A stretch of DNA of 64,000 bases, taken from NCBI RefSeq assembly GCF_041925275.1, contig NZ_JBHEUZ010000019.1, positions 1 to 64,000 of the forward strand, in the 5' to 3' direction. Made by a program: the position numbers and the translations under genes. Of the stretch, positions 1 to 8,960 are shown piece after piece. The notes under the pieces were generated by a model. It did not search any database. It was not told where the DNA came from and worked only from the letters and a program-made list of their open reading frames with translations. The first letter of the stretch is position 1. Every line of letters starts with the position of its first letter. This DNA is from Parapedobacter pyrenivorans_A (GTDB lineage Bacteria; Bacteroidota; Bacteroidia; Sphingobacteriales; Sphingobacteriaceae).

Positions 1-51
1 ACAAAGAACGATTTGGACCGAATGGGCCAACTTTATTTAATTTTTAACAAC

Positions 52-70
52 GTCCCATTTTTAATGGGAC
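52..70. repeat. Inverted repeat upstream of the first gene
   Basis: GTCCCATT (52-59) and AATGGGAC (63-70) form a perfect 8-bp stem with a 3-base loop. There is no U-tract after it on the plus strand. It could be an operator, or the end of a gene outside the window read on the minus strand. Function unknown. Confidence 0.35.
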
Positions 71-137
71 ACTAGTGCTTAGTAGTGATAAACTAACATC
101 AAGCTAATTGATCTTTTTGTAAGCCAATCCGAATCCA

Positions 138-773
138 ATGAAACGACAGCTATATGTTGCGATGCTTGGCATAATCTGCTGCTTGCCTAGCGCTTTTGCC
201 CAGCAGGAATTTGGTGTAAAAGTGGGCGCCAATCTGAACCTCAACAAGACGTATGAAGCATACGACTCGTTCAGTCGCCGAACAACCACCGTCGGCCCGC
301 GGACGGTTACCCGGTTTATGGGCGGGATTTACGGAAGCTTCAAAATAGCCAACAGATGGTACATGCAGCCTGAACTGCTGTATTCGCAGCAATACCACAG
401 GATCGAAAACAGCGGGGAAGCCGATGGTGGATACTGGCGCTCGGTGCGGAGCGGCCAGGTGGATTACTTGAGTATACCGGTTTTCTTGCAATACGAGGCA
501 ATGGAGGGGCTGAAGATAGGGGCTGGCCCCCTGCTAGGATTCCCCATATATACCCCGGAGGCGATAGACGGCGGACCCAACATCCTGGAATATATGCGCG
601 TGTTGGATATCGGCGCAACGGCAGCAATCGGATACCAAATACCTGGCGTGGGAATTGGGATTTTTGCTCGCTATAGTGAAGGGCTAAGCAATGTGGCCAA
701 AAAGGAGAAGGGCCACGATAAAAACCGGTTCTTTTCTTTCGGGCTGAGCTACGCGGTAAGCAAGCTTTTTTAA
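138..773 (+). CDS. Outer-membrane beta-barrel protein (PorT-like)
   Basis: A 211-residue protein with a signal peptide (residues 1-21, ending SAFAQ). The mature part opens EFGVKVGANLN and carries alternating aromatic/polar strands such as RWYMQPELLYSQQ and IGIFARYSEGLSN, ending in an aromatic-rich strand with a final Phe. This is the pattern of the outer_membrane_beta-barrel/PorT family, which is common in Bacteroidota. The ATG at 138 is the only start that gives a clean signal peptide. It is probably integral to the outer membrane with about 8 strands. Substrate or partner cannot be told from the sequence; the next genes give no clear hint. Confidence 0.7.
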   Translation: MKRQLYVAMLGIICCLPSAFAQQEFGVKVGANLNLNKTYEAYDSFSRRTTTVGPRTVTRFMGGIYGSFKIANRWYMQPELLYSQQYHRIENSGEADGGYWRSVRSGQVDYLSIPVFLQYEAMEGLKIGAGPLLGFPIYTPEAIDGGPNILEYMRVLDIGATAAIGYQIPGVGIGIFARYSEGLSNVAKKEKGHDKNRFFSFGLSYAVSKLF

Positions 774-825
774 CCTGGATGCAACGGCACCGGCGCACTG
801 CAAAGAACTATTTAACATATAAGAC

Positions 826-1014
826 ATGGCAAAGATTCTACGGTTGACAAAGCCGAAAAAGGATGAACCCGTTCGGGTGAATTTCGACAATGTGGCCTAC
901 TACTACGCGAAAGGCCAGACCACGGTAATCGTTTTCGTATCGCCGAACCATTATGAGCAGACCGTAACCGTGAAGGAAACGATAGAACAGGTGGATAGGC
1001 TGCTGGGGATTTGA
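826..1014 (+). CDS. Small hypothetical protein (62 aa)
   Basis: A 62-residue basic-start protein (MAKILRLTKPKKDEPVRVNF) with a predicted beta-rich core and a C-terminal helix (KETIEQVDRLLGI). No signal peptide, so probably cytoplasmic. Only 7 bp separate it from the Nudix gene downstream, so the two are likely co-transcribed. The strand-strand-helix outline vaguely recalls small FlbD-like proteins, but I cannot assign a family. The ORF is judged real because of the tight spacing and the normal composition. Confidence 0.55.
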   Translation: MAKILRLTKPKKDEPVRVNFDNVAYYYAKGQTTVIVFVSPNHYEQTVTVKETIEQVDRLLGI

Positions 1015-1021
1015 GGACGCT

Positions 1022-1414
1022 ATGCTTATCGTTACCTGTGCAGTCATCATCCATCACGGCAAAATACTGATCTGCCAACGCAGCAGTACCATGGACCTGC
1101 CGCTGAAATGGGAGTTTCCGGGCGGCAAGGTGGAACCGGGGGAAGATGAAAAAGAAACCGTTGTGCGTGAGATCAGCGAAGAGCTGCACTTGGACATTGA
1201 GGTGGTAAAACGGCTCGAACCCGTGGAACACGCCTACCCCAGCTTCCGGATCAGACTGGTGCCATTTATCGCATATGTGGTAGGCGGTGAGTTACGGCTC
1301 GAAGAGCACGCCGACGCCAAATGGGTAACGATAGAAGAGCTGGTGCGATACGACTGGGCGCCCGCGGATATACCGATTGTTGAACAGGTGAGAGCCGGGG
1401 ATATATGGAATTAG
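1022..1414 (+). CDS. Nudix hydrolase, MutT-like
   Basis: A 130-residue single-domain Nudix protein. The Nudix box is readable at residues 35-57: G35, E41, then R49-E50-I-S-E53-E54. The Gly normally two residues after the EE pair is His56, a mild deviation. The Glu residues that bind Mg2+ are kept. Length and the N-terminal strand VTCAVIIHHGKILICQR match MutT/8-oxo-dGTP diphosphatase-like proteins, which hydrolyse oxidised nucleoside triphosphates to the monophosphates. The exact substrate is not certain from sequence, since many small Nudix enzymes look alike. Likely in one transcript with the 62-residue protein upstream. Confidence 0.85.
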   Translation: MLIVTCAVIIHHGKILICQRSSTMDLPLKWEFPGGKVEPGEDEKETVVREISEELHLDIEVVKRLEPVEHAYPSFRIRLVPFIAYVVGGELRLEEHADAKWVTIEELVRYDWAPADIPIVEQVRAGDIWN

Positions 1415-1450
1415 GGTGAGATTTTGCCTCTCTTCCCTCCGGTTCTACCA

Positions 1451-2008
1451 CTACACCCCAACGACGAACGTGTAAAATGTCTTAACGGTAACGGTTAAGG
1501 ATTTGGTGGTACCTCTCCTTGGTTTTACATGTAGCTTATAGTCAAACTTTTTCTTCATGATATACGGTTTCAGATCCACCGCCCCGTCTGTTATAGGAAG
1601 AGACAGCGACGTTTCGTACACATCCGGATTGTTGGCAATCTCCGCGATAACCTTTTCTTCAACACCTTCAGCTCCGACAGCCACCCGGATAGTTTCTAAG
1701 TTCTGCAGGTTGTTGTCTTCGTCTGTACCTGCCAGTTCGATGGTAATGCCGGTGAGATTAATCGCCCTGATATTATTGGCACTGACCAAAGGAGCATTCT
1801 GCTGGATGATCGCGTCCAGATCCATCGCTACCTCTTGGGTCACTTCAATGCCCTCGCCAGCAATCGGTACCGCTGGCATGGTGAAGGCAATAGCCTCTGC
1901 TTCATAGTCGAAATCCGCTTGCAGATTTTCTTTGATTTTGCTGCAGGAAGTTAAAAAGCCTACGGCGAAAATCAAACTGAATACTAAAACTGGGTGAATC
2001 GTTTTCAT
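1451..2008 (-). CDS. Hypothetical lipoprotein
   Basis: A 185-residue protein with a lipoprotein signal (VGFLTSCSKIK, lipid Cys at residue 22). The rest is beta-rich and contains no motif I recognise. The C-terminal half (VDLKPYIMKKKFDYKLHVKP then TVKTFYTFVVGV) looks like an immunoglobulin-like sandwich. It is convergent with the Nudix gene and divergent from the metallophosphatase gene, so it has its own promoter. Probably anchored in a membrane facing the periplasm. Function unknown. Confidence 0.6.
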   Translation of the reverse strand: MKTIHPVLVFSLIFAVGFLTSCSKIKENLQADFDYEAEAIAFTMPAVPIAGEGIEVTQEVAMDLDAIIQQNAPLVSANNIRAINLTGITIELAGTDEDNNLQNLETIRVAVGAEGVEEKVIAEIANNPDVYETSLSLPITDGAVDLKPYIMKKKFDYKLHVKPRRGTTKSLTVTVKTFYTFVVGV

Positions 2009-2129
2009 GTACGAAGGATTTTAAATTTTGTGATTTATCAGAACGCTTGTTGTGTTTTAACCAAAACGGATGCCAAAAAGACACTGAGCCTACAGATTAT
2101 CTACAAATGCCCTTTGGAGCAAACATAAC

Positions 2130-2158
2130 ATTGAGGTAACATCGGCCTGCTATTTTTG
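2130..2158 (+). promoter_or_regulatory. Bacteroidota-type promoter
   Basis: ATTG (2130-2133), a 17-bp spacer and TATTTTTG (2151-2158), a full match to the TAnnTTTG -7 box. It lies 22 bp upstream of the ATG of the metallophosphatase-like gene. Confidence 0.65.
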
Positions 2159-2180
2159 CACAAAAATAGACGACGCCCTC

Positions 2181-3764
2181 ATGTATAGAAAAACAATCCT
2201 TTCAACCTTTTGCATAGCCGCTTTTTCCACCGTTTGTTTTGGACAGTTTAGGATAACCCCTTACCTGCTTCCCGCTGACAGCGCGGGCGGGATACGTCTC
2301 ACCTGGTTTACCGATGCGGAGGTACCGGGCAAACTGGCCGTGTGGGAACTGCATGCGGCAGATACCCAGTATTACGAACCGGCACCGGCCCTTGTTGCGG
2401 CACTGGACTACTCGGCGCTGGAAGAATCCGAACGGGACAGCTTCCCGGACATGTTTCGCAATGCCAATTGGAAGCATGCTGCTGTGTTGGAAGGGCTGAA
2501 GCCAGGGACGTCCTACGCTTACCGCGTTTTCCAGGGTACGGAGCGCTATACGAACGAGTTTACCGTTGCACCGGCTAAAGGCCAACGGGAGCGTATCCGG
2601 TTTGTGGCATTTGCCGATAGTGAGACCGACCCGGAAGGCCGGCATACCCTGCGTCCGTGGGCAGTAGGAAAGCAGGCGCCGGAGAGTTCCGGCAGGCCAC
2701 AGGGCGTGGAGAACTACCTGATCACCGAAACGGTGGGTTTCAAGGCGAACTTGAGGCAGATCAAGATGGAAAAGCCGGACTTTATCGTGCTGCCCGGAGA
2801 CATTGTACAGGGAGGGGGCTACCAGCGTGCCTGGGATGAGTTTTTCTTCCACACAGCGGGCAAATTCGATGATGTGCTTGGCCAGACGCTGCTGCTGCCG
2901 GCAATCGGCAACTGGGAAAATTTCGGCGCCCGCAACGGCGGCTATGACCCGCAGGCGGTATTTCAATCCCGGGCCAAGTACAAGGCGTACTTTTCGCTGC
3001 CCGGTAATGGAAACACGGCCTATCAAGACACCTATTACCGGGTGGACTATGGGCCGGTAACCGTTATCACGCTGGATTCATCCAACGGACTGCCGGACAG
3101 CACAGACAACGATACCAACATCAACATCAGCGCATCGACGTATCCGGGCGATGACCTGCCCGACATTGGCCGCGGATCCGAGCAATGGACATGGGCAGAG
3201 GCCCAGCTAAGGGACGCCCATGAGGCTGGGCAGGTGATCTTCGTGCAGTTCCACCACATCCCGTACTCCAGTGGCGGGCACATTTTGCCACTGACCGCGG
3301 AAAAGAGCTCGGGGCAGGCGGGTGTGCCGATGCGTGCTTACACCCCGATGTTTAAAAAATACGGCGTGGTGGCGGTTATCTGCGGACACAACGAGTCGCT
3401 CGAACATTCGCTGGTAGATGGTATCCATTTTTGGGATGTGGGTATTGCCGGCGATGGGCTCGGGTACTCGCTTGACGACGTGGACCCGCGCCGTTTCAAT
3501 GCATACCGGCAGTGGGTGGCGCACGTGGATGCGCCCGAAAACTGGCGCGGACGCCAGCTTCTTTCGGGAGGGAAACATTACGGGCATCTGGTGGTCGATG
3601 TTATTCCGAAAGGAGCGCAGGGTTATGAGGTGACCATGGCGCCGCAGTACATTTTTCCGGTCACGGATGAGTCCGGGCAGGTGATTGCTACGGAAACGCG
3701 GGTTTATGACCATGTAGTAACCCACATCGTTTCCGGTACTTCCGCTGCGCCCGTAACTTTTTAG
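2181..3764 (+). CDS. Secreted metallophosphatase-like protein with Fn3-type N-terminus
   Basis: A 527-residue secreted protein (signal residues 1-21). Residues about 24-130 resemble the Fn3-like N-terminal domain of purple acid phosphatases, and residues about 138-430 the calcineurin-like phosphoesterase domain. Readable metal-site motifs are FADSETD (146-148 area), PGDIV (D207), GNWEN (N244), FHHIP (H358/H359) and CGHNE (H403). Canonical enzymes have DxH and GNH at the first and third motifs; here they are DSE and GNW, so two usual ligand or catalytic positions are changed. It probably acts on phosphomonoesters or diesters outside the cytoplasm, but activity is uncertain. It precedes a SusC/SusD pair and an EEP-family protein, which suggests a shared phosphate-containing substrate. 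Confidence 0.75.
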   Translation: MYRKTILSTFCIAAFSTVCFGQFRITPYLLPADSAGGIRLTWFTDAEVPGKLAVWELHAADTQYYEPAPALVAALDYSALEESERDSFPDMFRNANWKHAAVLEGLKPGTSYAYRVFQGTERYTNEFTVAPAKGQRERIRFVAFADSETDPEGRHTLRPWAVGKQAPESSGRPQGVENYLITETVGFKANLRQIKMEKPDFIVLPGDIVQGGGYQRAWDEFFFHTAGKFDDVLGQTLLLPAIGNWENFGARNGGYDPQAVFQSRAKYKAYFSLPGNGNTAYQDTYYRVDYGPVTVITLDSSNGLPDSTDNDTNINISASTYPGDDLPDIGRGSEQWTWAEAQLRDAHEAGQVIFVQFHHIPYSSGGHILPLTAEKSSGQAGVPMRAYTPMFKKYGVVAVICGHNESLEHSLVDGIHFWDVGIAGDGLGYSLDDVDPRRFNAYRQWVAHVDAPENWRGRQLLSGGKHYGHLVVDVIPKGAQGYEVTMAPQYIFPVTDESGQVIATETRVYDHVVTHIVSGTSAAPVTF

Positions 3765-3815
3765 ATATTCTCCTAAAACAAACATAGGCTTAATATACCC
3801 ATCATATTACCTCCT

Positions 3816-3823
3816 TACGTTTG
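3816..3823 (+). promoter_or_regulatory. -7 box for the first SusC/SusD operon
   Basis: TACGTTTG fits the TAnnTTTG consensus and sits 37 bp upstream of the SusC ATG. No convincing TTG is found 17-23 bp further up, so the promoter is only partly supported; an extracytoplasmic-function sigma factor could be used instead. Confidence 0.4.
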
Positions 3824-3860
3824 CCGGCGAAATAAAAAACGAACTAATTTTTTAACAACA

Positions 3861-6800
3861 ATGAGAGTAGGTGTACCAATATGTTTATTGGCAGGGACGA
3901 TATTGTCGTTTCCATTTCTTGGGGAGGCCGCTACGGCTTTCGCAGCAAGAAACAAAGAGCAGACCGCAAGCAGCAAACAACAGACAACGCTATCGGGGCG
4001 GGTGGTAGACGGCGATGGCCGGCCGGTCCTGAATGCAACGGTTGCCATCCAGGGCACAGGCAGGGCCGTCTCTACCGACGAAAATGGACGGTTCGTCTTG
4101 GAATCGGATCGGACGGATGCCACGCTGGTGGTTTCTTATGTGGGCTTTGAGACCAAAACCTATCAAGTGAGCGGGAGCACGCGCGACATCGTCATCCAGC
4201 TGGATAGCAAGAACGATCTGGAAGAGGTCGTGGTGGTGGGATATGGCACCCAGAAAAAAATCAACCTAACCGGAGCGGTGTCGCAGATCAGTTCGGAGGA
4301 CCTCGAAAACAGGCCGCAGCCCAACCTGACGCGTATGCTCCAGGGCACGCTGCCCAACCTCAACCTGCGGATGGCAGACGGCGGGCCCACGCGTGGTGCC
4401 GCTTTTAACGTGAGGGGGATCACCTCTATCGGGGCGGGCGGTAACGCGCTGGTGCTCATCGATGGCGTGGAAGGCGACCCGAATCTGGTAAACCCGAATG
4501 ACGTGGAGAGCGTGACCGTATTGAAGGATGCTTCTTCTGCCGCCATTTACGGTTCCAGGGCGGCATTTGGCGTGGTGCTGATCACGACCAAAAGCCCGGC
4601 GAAAGGAAAGTCTGCACTAGACGTAAGGGTGAGCCAAACGGTCAACGAGCGTACGGTGGTTCCTAATCTCGTGACCGATGGCTATACCTGGGCCAAAAAT
4701 TTCGATGATGCGTTCTACGCGTGGTACGATTATAAGACACATCCCATCACTGTAAACGCCAATTTCCCGTTCTCGCTGGAATGGTTGGAGCGGCTGAAGA
4801 ACCATGACCCTTCCCAAGGGGATGCCGTCTATAACGAATCGCTGGGTCGATACGAATACTTTGGCAGTACCGACTGGTTTGCCACCCTGCATAGGGATCG
4901 AATGCCTGCCACGGAAGCTTCCATCAGCGCATCTGGGGGAAATGAACGGGCAAGATATTTCGTATCGGGGCTTTACTACCACCAAGATGGTATATTCAGG
5001 CACTCTCCGGACGACTTTGATAAGTGGAACGTGCGGGCGAAGGGCGAGATAGACCTGAACGATTGGCTTTCGTTCGACAATAATATCGACATCAGCACTT
5101 TCCAGTACGGCTACCCGTTGCTGGCAAACGGTGATGCGGGTATCTGGAGATACTGGGCCGTATCCGGCTTTCCGATCGCCACGATGTATAATCCCGATGG
5201 TACATTTACCCGGCAGGCGGTCGAATCGGGTGCTTCGTTTGTGGATGGCAGCAGCCGCTCGAATCAGGACAGATTCTTTGTAAGGACCACTCCGAGCGTG
5301 ACGGCCAAGCCGTTTGGTGATCTGGTGACCTTCAAGGCTAACTTTACCTACGCAAAGACGTTCAACAACGACAAGCGCCACAACAACTATCTGTATTTCA
5401 GTAACGCGCCCGGACAAACGGGCCGGTATGGCAATAGCCTGTACCGGACCTTGACCGATAATACGACCTATTGGGGGTCTAATATCACGGCCGATGTGAA
5501 AAAGACCTTTGACGACGCGCATGATCTGGGGGTGTTGGTGGGATACAATATCGAATCCAACCGCTGGGAAAATTTCGACGCGCAACGGGATGGCCTGTTG
5601 GTGCCTAGCAAGCCTGATTTCAACCTGATGGATGGACTGAACTACAATATAGCGGGTGGGGGCAACGAGTGGAAATACCTAGGGCTTTTCTATCGGTTGA
5701 CATATGCCTTTAAAAACCGGTACTTGCTGGAGTTCAATGGCCGTTATGACGGGTCTTCGAAGTTTCCCGATAACCAGCGCTACGGGTTCTTTCCGTCGGC
5801 TTCTGCCGGCTGGAACATCTCGGAGGAGAATTTTATGGCAAGCAGCCGCACCTGGCTGGATAACCTGAAACTCAGGGCGTCTTACGGATCGCTCGGAAAC
5901 GGAAATGTGGCCCCTTACCGGTATATGGAAGCGATGTCTGTATCCAAAACCAGCGTGATCCTGAATGGAGTGCAGACGCCTTATACATCCATTCCGGGGG
6001 TGATTCCCGACGGACTGACCTGGGAAAAGGCTACCACGCTGGACTTCGGTATGGATGCTACGCTTTTTTCGGGAAGGTTTAACCTGACGTTTGACTGGTA
6101 CAGCCGTATCACCACGGATATGTTTACGGTGGGGCAACCGCTGCCTAACGTATTTGGAGCGGCGGTGCCTTTCGGCAATTATGCCGACCTGAAAACAAAC
6201 GGCTGGGAACTCACGCTGGGCTGGAAAGATCAGTTTGACGCGGGCGGAACGCCGTTCCACTATAGCGTGTCCGGGTCGCTTTGGGACAACCAGTCTGAAA
6301 TACTGAAGTTCAACAACCCGACCAAGTTGCTTTCCACGTATTACAAGGGCATGAAAGTGGGGGATATCTGGGGGTATGAAACACTTGGGTTCTTCGCTTC
6401 GGACGAAGAGGCGGCCAACTGGGCAGACCAAAGTTTTCTGCTGAACTCGAATACCAACGAATACCTGGCGGGCGACCTGAAGTTTGCCGACCGGAACAAC
6501 GATGGTGTCATTAACCAGGGGAAGAACACCTTGGACGATCCGGGAGACCGCATGATTATCGGTAACAATGCGCCCCGGTACCAGTATGGGTTCAACCTAT
6601 CTGCCAACTGGAAAGGTGTGGGGCTTTCGGCCTTTGTGCAAGGCATTGCCAAGCGCGACTGGTACTTTGCTCCGGAGGCTGATTTGTTCTACGGACCGTA
6701 CAACCGGCCTTACGGCTTCCAGCCGACCATCATGATGGATGACTACTGGACCGCGGAAAACCCGGATGCTTACTGGCCACGGTACCGGGGGTATACCGCT

Positions 6801-7112
6801 TTGGGTACCAACCGGTCGTTGGGAGCGCCGCAGACGCGCTATCTCCAGGATGCGAGCTACCTGAGGCTGAAAAATGTTTCGCTCGACTACACCCTACCGC
6901 AGTCGTGGACGGCCAAAGCGGGCATCAGGAAAGCCATGGTATATATAAGCGGACAAAATATCCTGACATTCTCCGGGCTGTATAAGCACACCGATAACTT
7001 TGACCCGGAAATCATCGAAAACCCAGCCGGCGATATGACCAACAGCCACGGGCAGGGAGATGCCTACCCCATGCTGAAATCATACACGGTGGGACTTAAC
7101 CTTACATTCTAA
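3861..7112 (+). CDS. SusC/RagA-type TonB-linked outer-membrane transporter
   Basis: A 1083-residue TonB-dependent transporter. After a signal peptide come a carboxypeptidase-regulatory-like domain (about residues 43-115, LSGRVVDGDGRPVLNATV), a TonB-box-like segment EEVVVVGYGTQKK (121-133), the plug (about 134-245, with LVLIDGVEGDP and VTVLKDASSAAIYGSRAA) and a 22-strand barrel ending in VGLNLTF. It works with the SusD lipoprotein encoded 18 bp downstream to take up an oligomer at TonB/ExbBD expense. Substrate is not readable from the sequence. The neighbours are a metallophosphatase-like protein and an EEP protein rather than glycosidases, which argues for a phosphorylated ligand (inference). 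Confidence 0.93.
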   Translation: MRVGVPICLLAGTILSFPFLGEAATAFAARNKEQTASSKQQTTLSGRVVDGDGRPVLNATVAIQGTGRAVSTDENGRFVLESDRTDATLVVSYVGFETKTYQVSGSTRDIVIQLDSKNDLEEVVVVGYGTQKKINLTGAVSQISSEDLENRPQPNLTRMLQGTLPNLNLRMADGGPTRGAAFNVRGITSIGAGGNALVLIDGVEGDPNLVNPNDVESVTVLKDASSAAIYGSRAAFGVVLITTKSPAKGKSALDVRVSQTVNERTVVPNLVTDGYTWAKNFDDAFYAWYDYKTHPITVNANFPFSLEWLERLKNHDPSQGDAVYNESLGRYEYFGSTDWFATLHRDRMPATEASISASGGNERARYFVSGLYYHQDGIFRHSPDDFDKWNVRAKGEIDLNDWLSFDNNIDISTFQYGYPLLANGDAGIWRYWAVSGFPIATMYNPDGTFTRQAVESGASFVDGSSRSNQDRFFVRTTPSVTAKPFGDLVTFKANFTYAKTFNNDKRHNNYLYFSNAPGQTGRYGNSLYRTLTDNTTYWGSNITADVKKTFDDAHDLGVLVGYNIESNRWENFDAQRDGLLVPSKPDFNLMDGLNYNIAGGGNEWKYLGLFYRLTYAFKNRYLLEFNGRYDGSSKFPDNQRYGFFPSASAGWNISEENFMASSRTWLDNLKLRASYGSLGNGNVAPYRYMEAMSVSKTSVILNGVQTPYTSIPGVIPDGLTWEKATTLDFGMDATLFSGRFNLTFDWYSRITTDMFTVGQPLPNVFGAAVPFGNYADLKTNGWELTLGWKDQFDAGGTPFHYSVSGSLWDNQSEILKFNNPTKLLSTYYKGMKVGDIWGYETLGFFASDEEAANWADQSFLLNSNTNEYLAGDLKFADRNNDGVINQGKNTLDDPGDRMIIGNNAPRYQYGFNLSANWKGVGLSAFVQGIAKRDWYFAPEADLFYGPYNRPYGFQPTIMMDDYWTAENPDAYWPRYRGYTALGTNRSLGAPQTRYLQDASYLRLKNVSLDYTLPQSWTAKAGIRKAMVYISGQNILTFSGLYKHTDNFDPEIIENPAGDMTNSHGQGDAYPMLKSYTVGLNLTF

Positions 7113-7130
7113 TCGTTAGCCATATTGATC

Positions 7131-8879
7131 ATGAAAAAGTCAATCCTTTATATAGCTGCCAGCCTGGGCCTGCTGTTTTCGCAATCGTGCAGTGATTTCC
7201 TGGAAACGGAGCCCTTTGACAAACTGGTGCCGAACACCTTTTTTGCCACGGAGGCAGACCTGGAACTCTATACCAACTCATTCTATCAGCAAATGCTCCC
7301 CTCTGCGGATGCGGCAACGCAAGGCGATGGTATGGCCGATTATTCGTCTATAACCCAAAGCTCAAACTTTATCTCCGGAAACTATTCTTCGGTAAACGAG
7401 GGCGCCTGGAACTGGTCCAACCTGCGGAATATCAATTATTTCTTGGCCAATTATAACAACGAGGCCATTCCGGCGGAAGCTAGAAACCACTATGCCGGCA
7501 TCGCCCGGTTTTTCAGGGCCTGGTTTTATATCGAAAAGGTACAGCGATACGGAAATGTGCCTTGGTATGATGCGCCTTTGACCACCGACGACGAGGCCCT
7601 GTATAAACCGCAGGACCCCAGAGAAGTGGTGATGCAGCATGTGTTGGAAGACCTGAACTTTGCAGCGGAAAACATCCGCGAAACCAAAGACAACACCTCC
7701 TCGACGATTACCCGCCAGGTAGCCTTGGCTTATAAATCCAGGATAGCGCTTTACGAGGGAACCTACCGGAAATACCATACCGAGCTGGACTTGGCTGCTA
7801 CAGCCGATCAGTGGCTTACGGAAGCAGCCAATGCCGCGAAAATGGTGATGGATGCCGGCACCTACTCGCTTTACAACACCGGAAAGCCGACAACCGACTA
7901 CCGGACGCTGTTTATCTCTGAAAACGCCGTTAGCCAGGAGGTCCTGTTTGCGCTGGTCTTCAACAATGCACTGAAAAGGTGGCATGCCCTGACCTGGAAA
8001 TTCAATTCCGCTACCTACGGTTCCCGCTGGGGGCTGAACAAGCAGTTCATCAACACCTACCTGATGACCGACGGAAGCAGGTTTACCGATAAAGCCGGGT
8101 ACGATGAACGCTTGTTTGTGGATGAAATGGCAAACCGTGACAACCGGCTGGCCCAGACGGTACGGTCCCTCGGTTATAAAAGAAGCGACGGAAGCGCCGC
8201 GCCACCGAACTTCGGCTATACGTTTACGGGCTACCACCTGCTTAAATGGAGCATGGATGACAGACGGTTGGACGGAATCGGCGAAGCGTATAACACGATT
8301 CCGATGATGCGCTATGCGGAGGTACTCTTGAATTACGCCGAAGCGAAAGCGGAGTTGGGGCAATTTGACGAAGCGGTATGGGCCCAAACGATCGGGTTGC
8401 TCAGGGCAAGGGCCGGCGTAAATACGGCTGTTCCGCAAACGGCAGACCCCTATCTCCAGGAGGTATATTTTCCGGAAATCTCAGACAGGTACCTGTTGGA
8501 GATACGAAGGGAACGCGGCATCGAACTGTGCTATGAAAACCTCCGGTACCAGGATCTGATGCGGTGGAAAAAAGGGAAATTGGTTGAAATGCCCTGGAAG
8601 GGCATCTATGTGCCGGCGATGGACCGCCCCATGGATCTGGATGGCAATGGTACGCCCGATGTTTCTTTCGTATCGGCAACGCCCTCCGCGCCGCAGGCCG
8701 GCGTAACGTACTTCGTGATAGACGGCAATATCTCCAAGCTCACTGACGGAACCTCCGGCCACGTGATCTGGGGCGCTAACGAAGAACGTAGTTTCGAAGA
8801 TAAAAAGTATCTTTATCCGATTTCCAATTCAGATATCGTACTCAATCCGAACCTGGTTCAAAACCCGGATTGGAAGTAA
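7131..8879 (+). CDS. SusD/RagB-family nutrient-binding lipoprotein
   Basis: 582 residues from the ATG at 7131; an in-frame TTG six bases earlier is less likely. The lipobox is LLFSQSCSDF (Cys22), followed by the typical SusD opening LETEPFDKLVPNTFF. The TPR-like core includes ARFFRAWFYIEKVQRYGNVPWYD, cut here to its recognisable RFFRAWFY, and the C-terminal SusD signature RGIELCYENLRYQDLMRWK plus the ending NPNLVQNPDWK. It is the surface ligand-binding partner that caps the SusC channel. Same operon as SusC, and the transcript is probably ended by the hairpin directly after the stop. Confidence 0.93.
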   Translation: MKKSILYIAASLGLLFSQSCSDFLETEPFDKLVPNTFFATEADLELYTNSFYQQMLPSADAATQGDGMADYSSITQSSNFISGNYSSVNEGAWNWSNLRNINYFLANYNNEAIPAEARNHYAGIARFFRAWFYIEKVQRYGNVPWYDAPLTTDDEALYKPQDPREVVMQHVLEDLNFAAENIRETKDNTSSTITRQVALAYKSRIALYEGTYRKYHTELDLAATADQWLTEAANAAKMVMDAGTYSLYNTGKPTTDYRTLFISENAVSQEVLFALVFNNALKRWHALTWKFNSATYGSRWGLNKQFINTYLMTDGSRFTDKAGYDERLFVDEMANRDNRLAQTVRSLGYKRSDGSAAPPNFGYTFTGYHLLKWSMDDRRLDGIGEAYNTIPMMRYAEVLLNYAEAKAELGQFDEAVWAQTIGLLRARAGVNTAVPQTADPYLQEVYFPEISDRYLLEIRRERGIELCYENLRYQDLMRWKKGKLVEMPWKGIYVPAMDRPMDLDGNGTPDVSFVSATPSAPQAGVTYFVIDGNISKLTDGTSGHVIWGANEERSFEDKKYLYPISNSDIVLNPNLVQNPDWK

Positions 8880-8914
8880 CGGGAGATTGATCGAATAAAA
8901 GCCTGTAACTACTT

Positions 8915-8949
8915 GTTGATGCTCCTTTCCGGGAGCATCAACATTTTTA
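8915..8949 (+). terminator. Rho-independent terminator of the SusC/SusD operon
   Basis: An 11-bp perfect stem (GTTGATGCTCC 8915-8925 with GGAGCATCAAC 8932-8942), a 6-base loop, then ATTTTTAGTTT. It also rules out the upstream TTG start of the next gene, whose coding region therefore begins at 8961. Confidence 0.85.
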
Positions 8950-8960
8950 GTTTATTGAAC

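Noticed and set aside
8913..8960. Upstream start of the EEP protein
   Set aside because: This part is the terminator hairpin of the SusC/SusD operon, and the signal peptide begins at ATG 8961.
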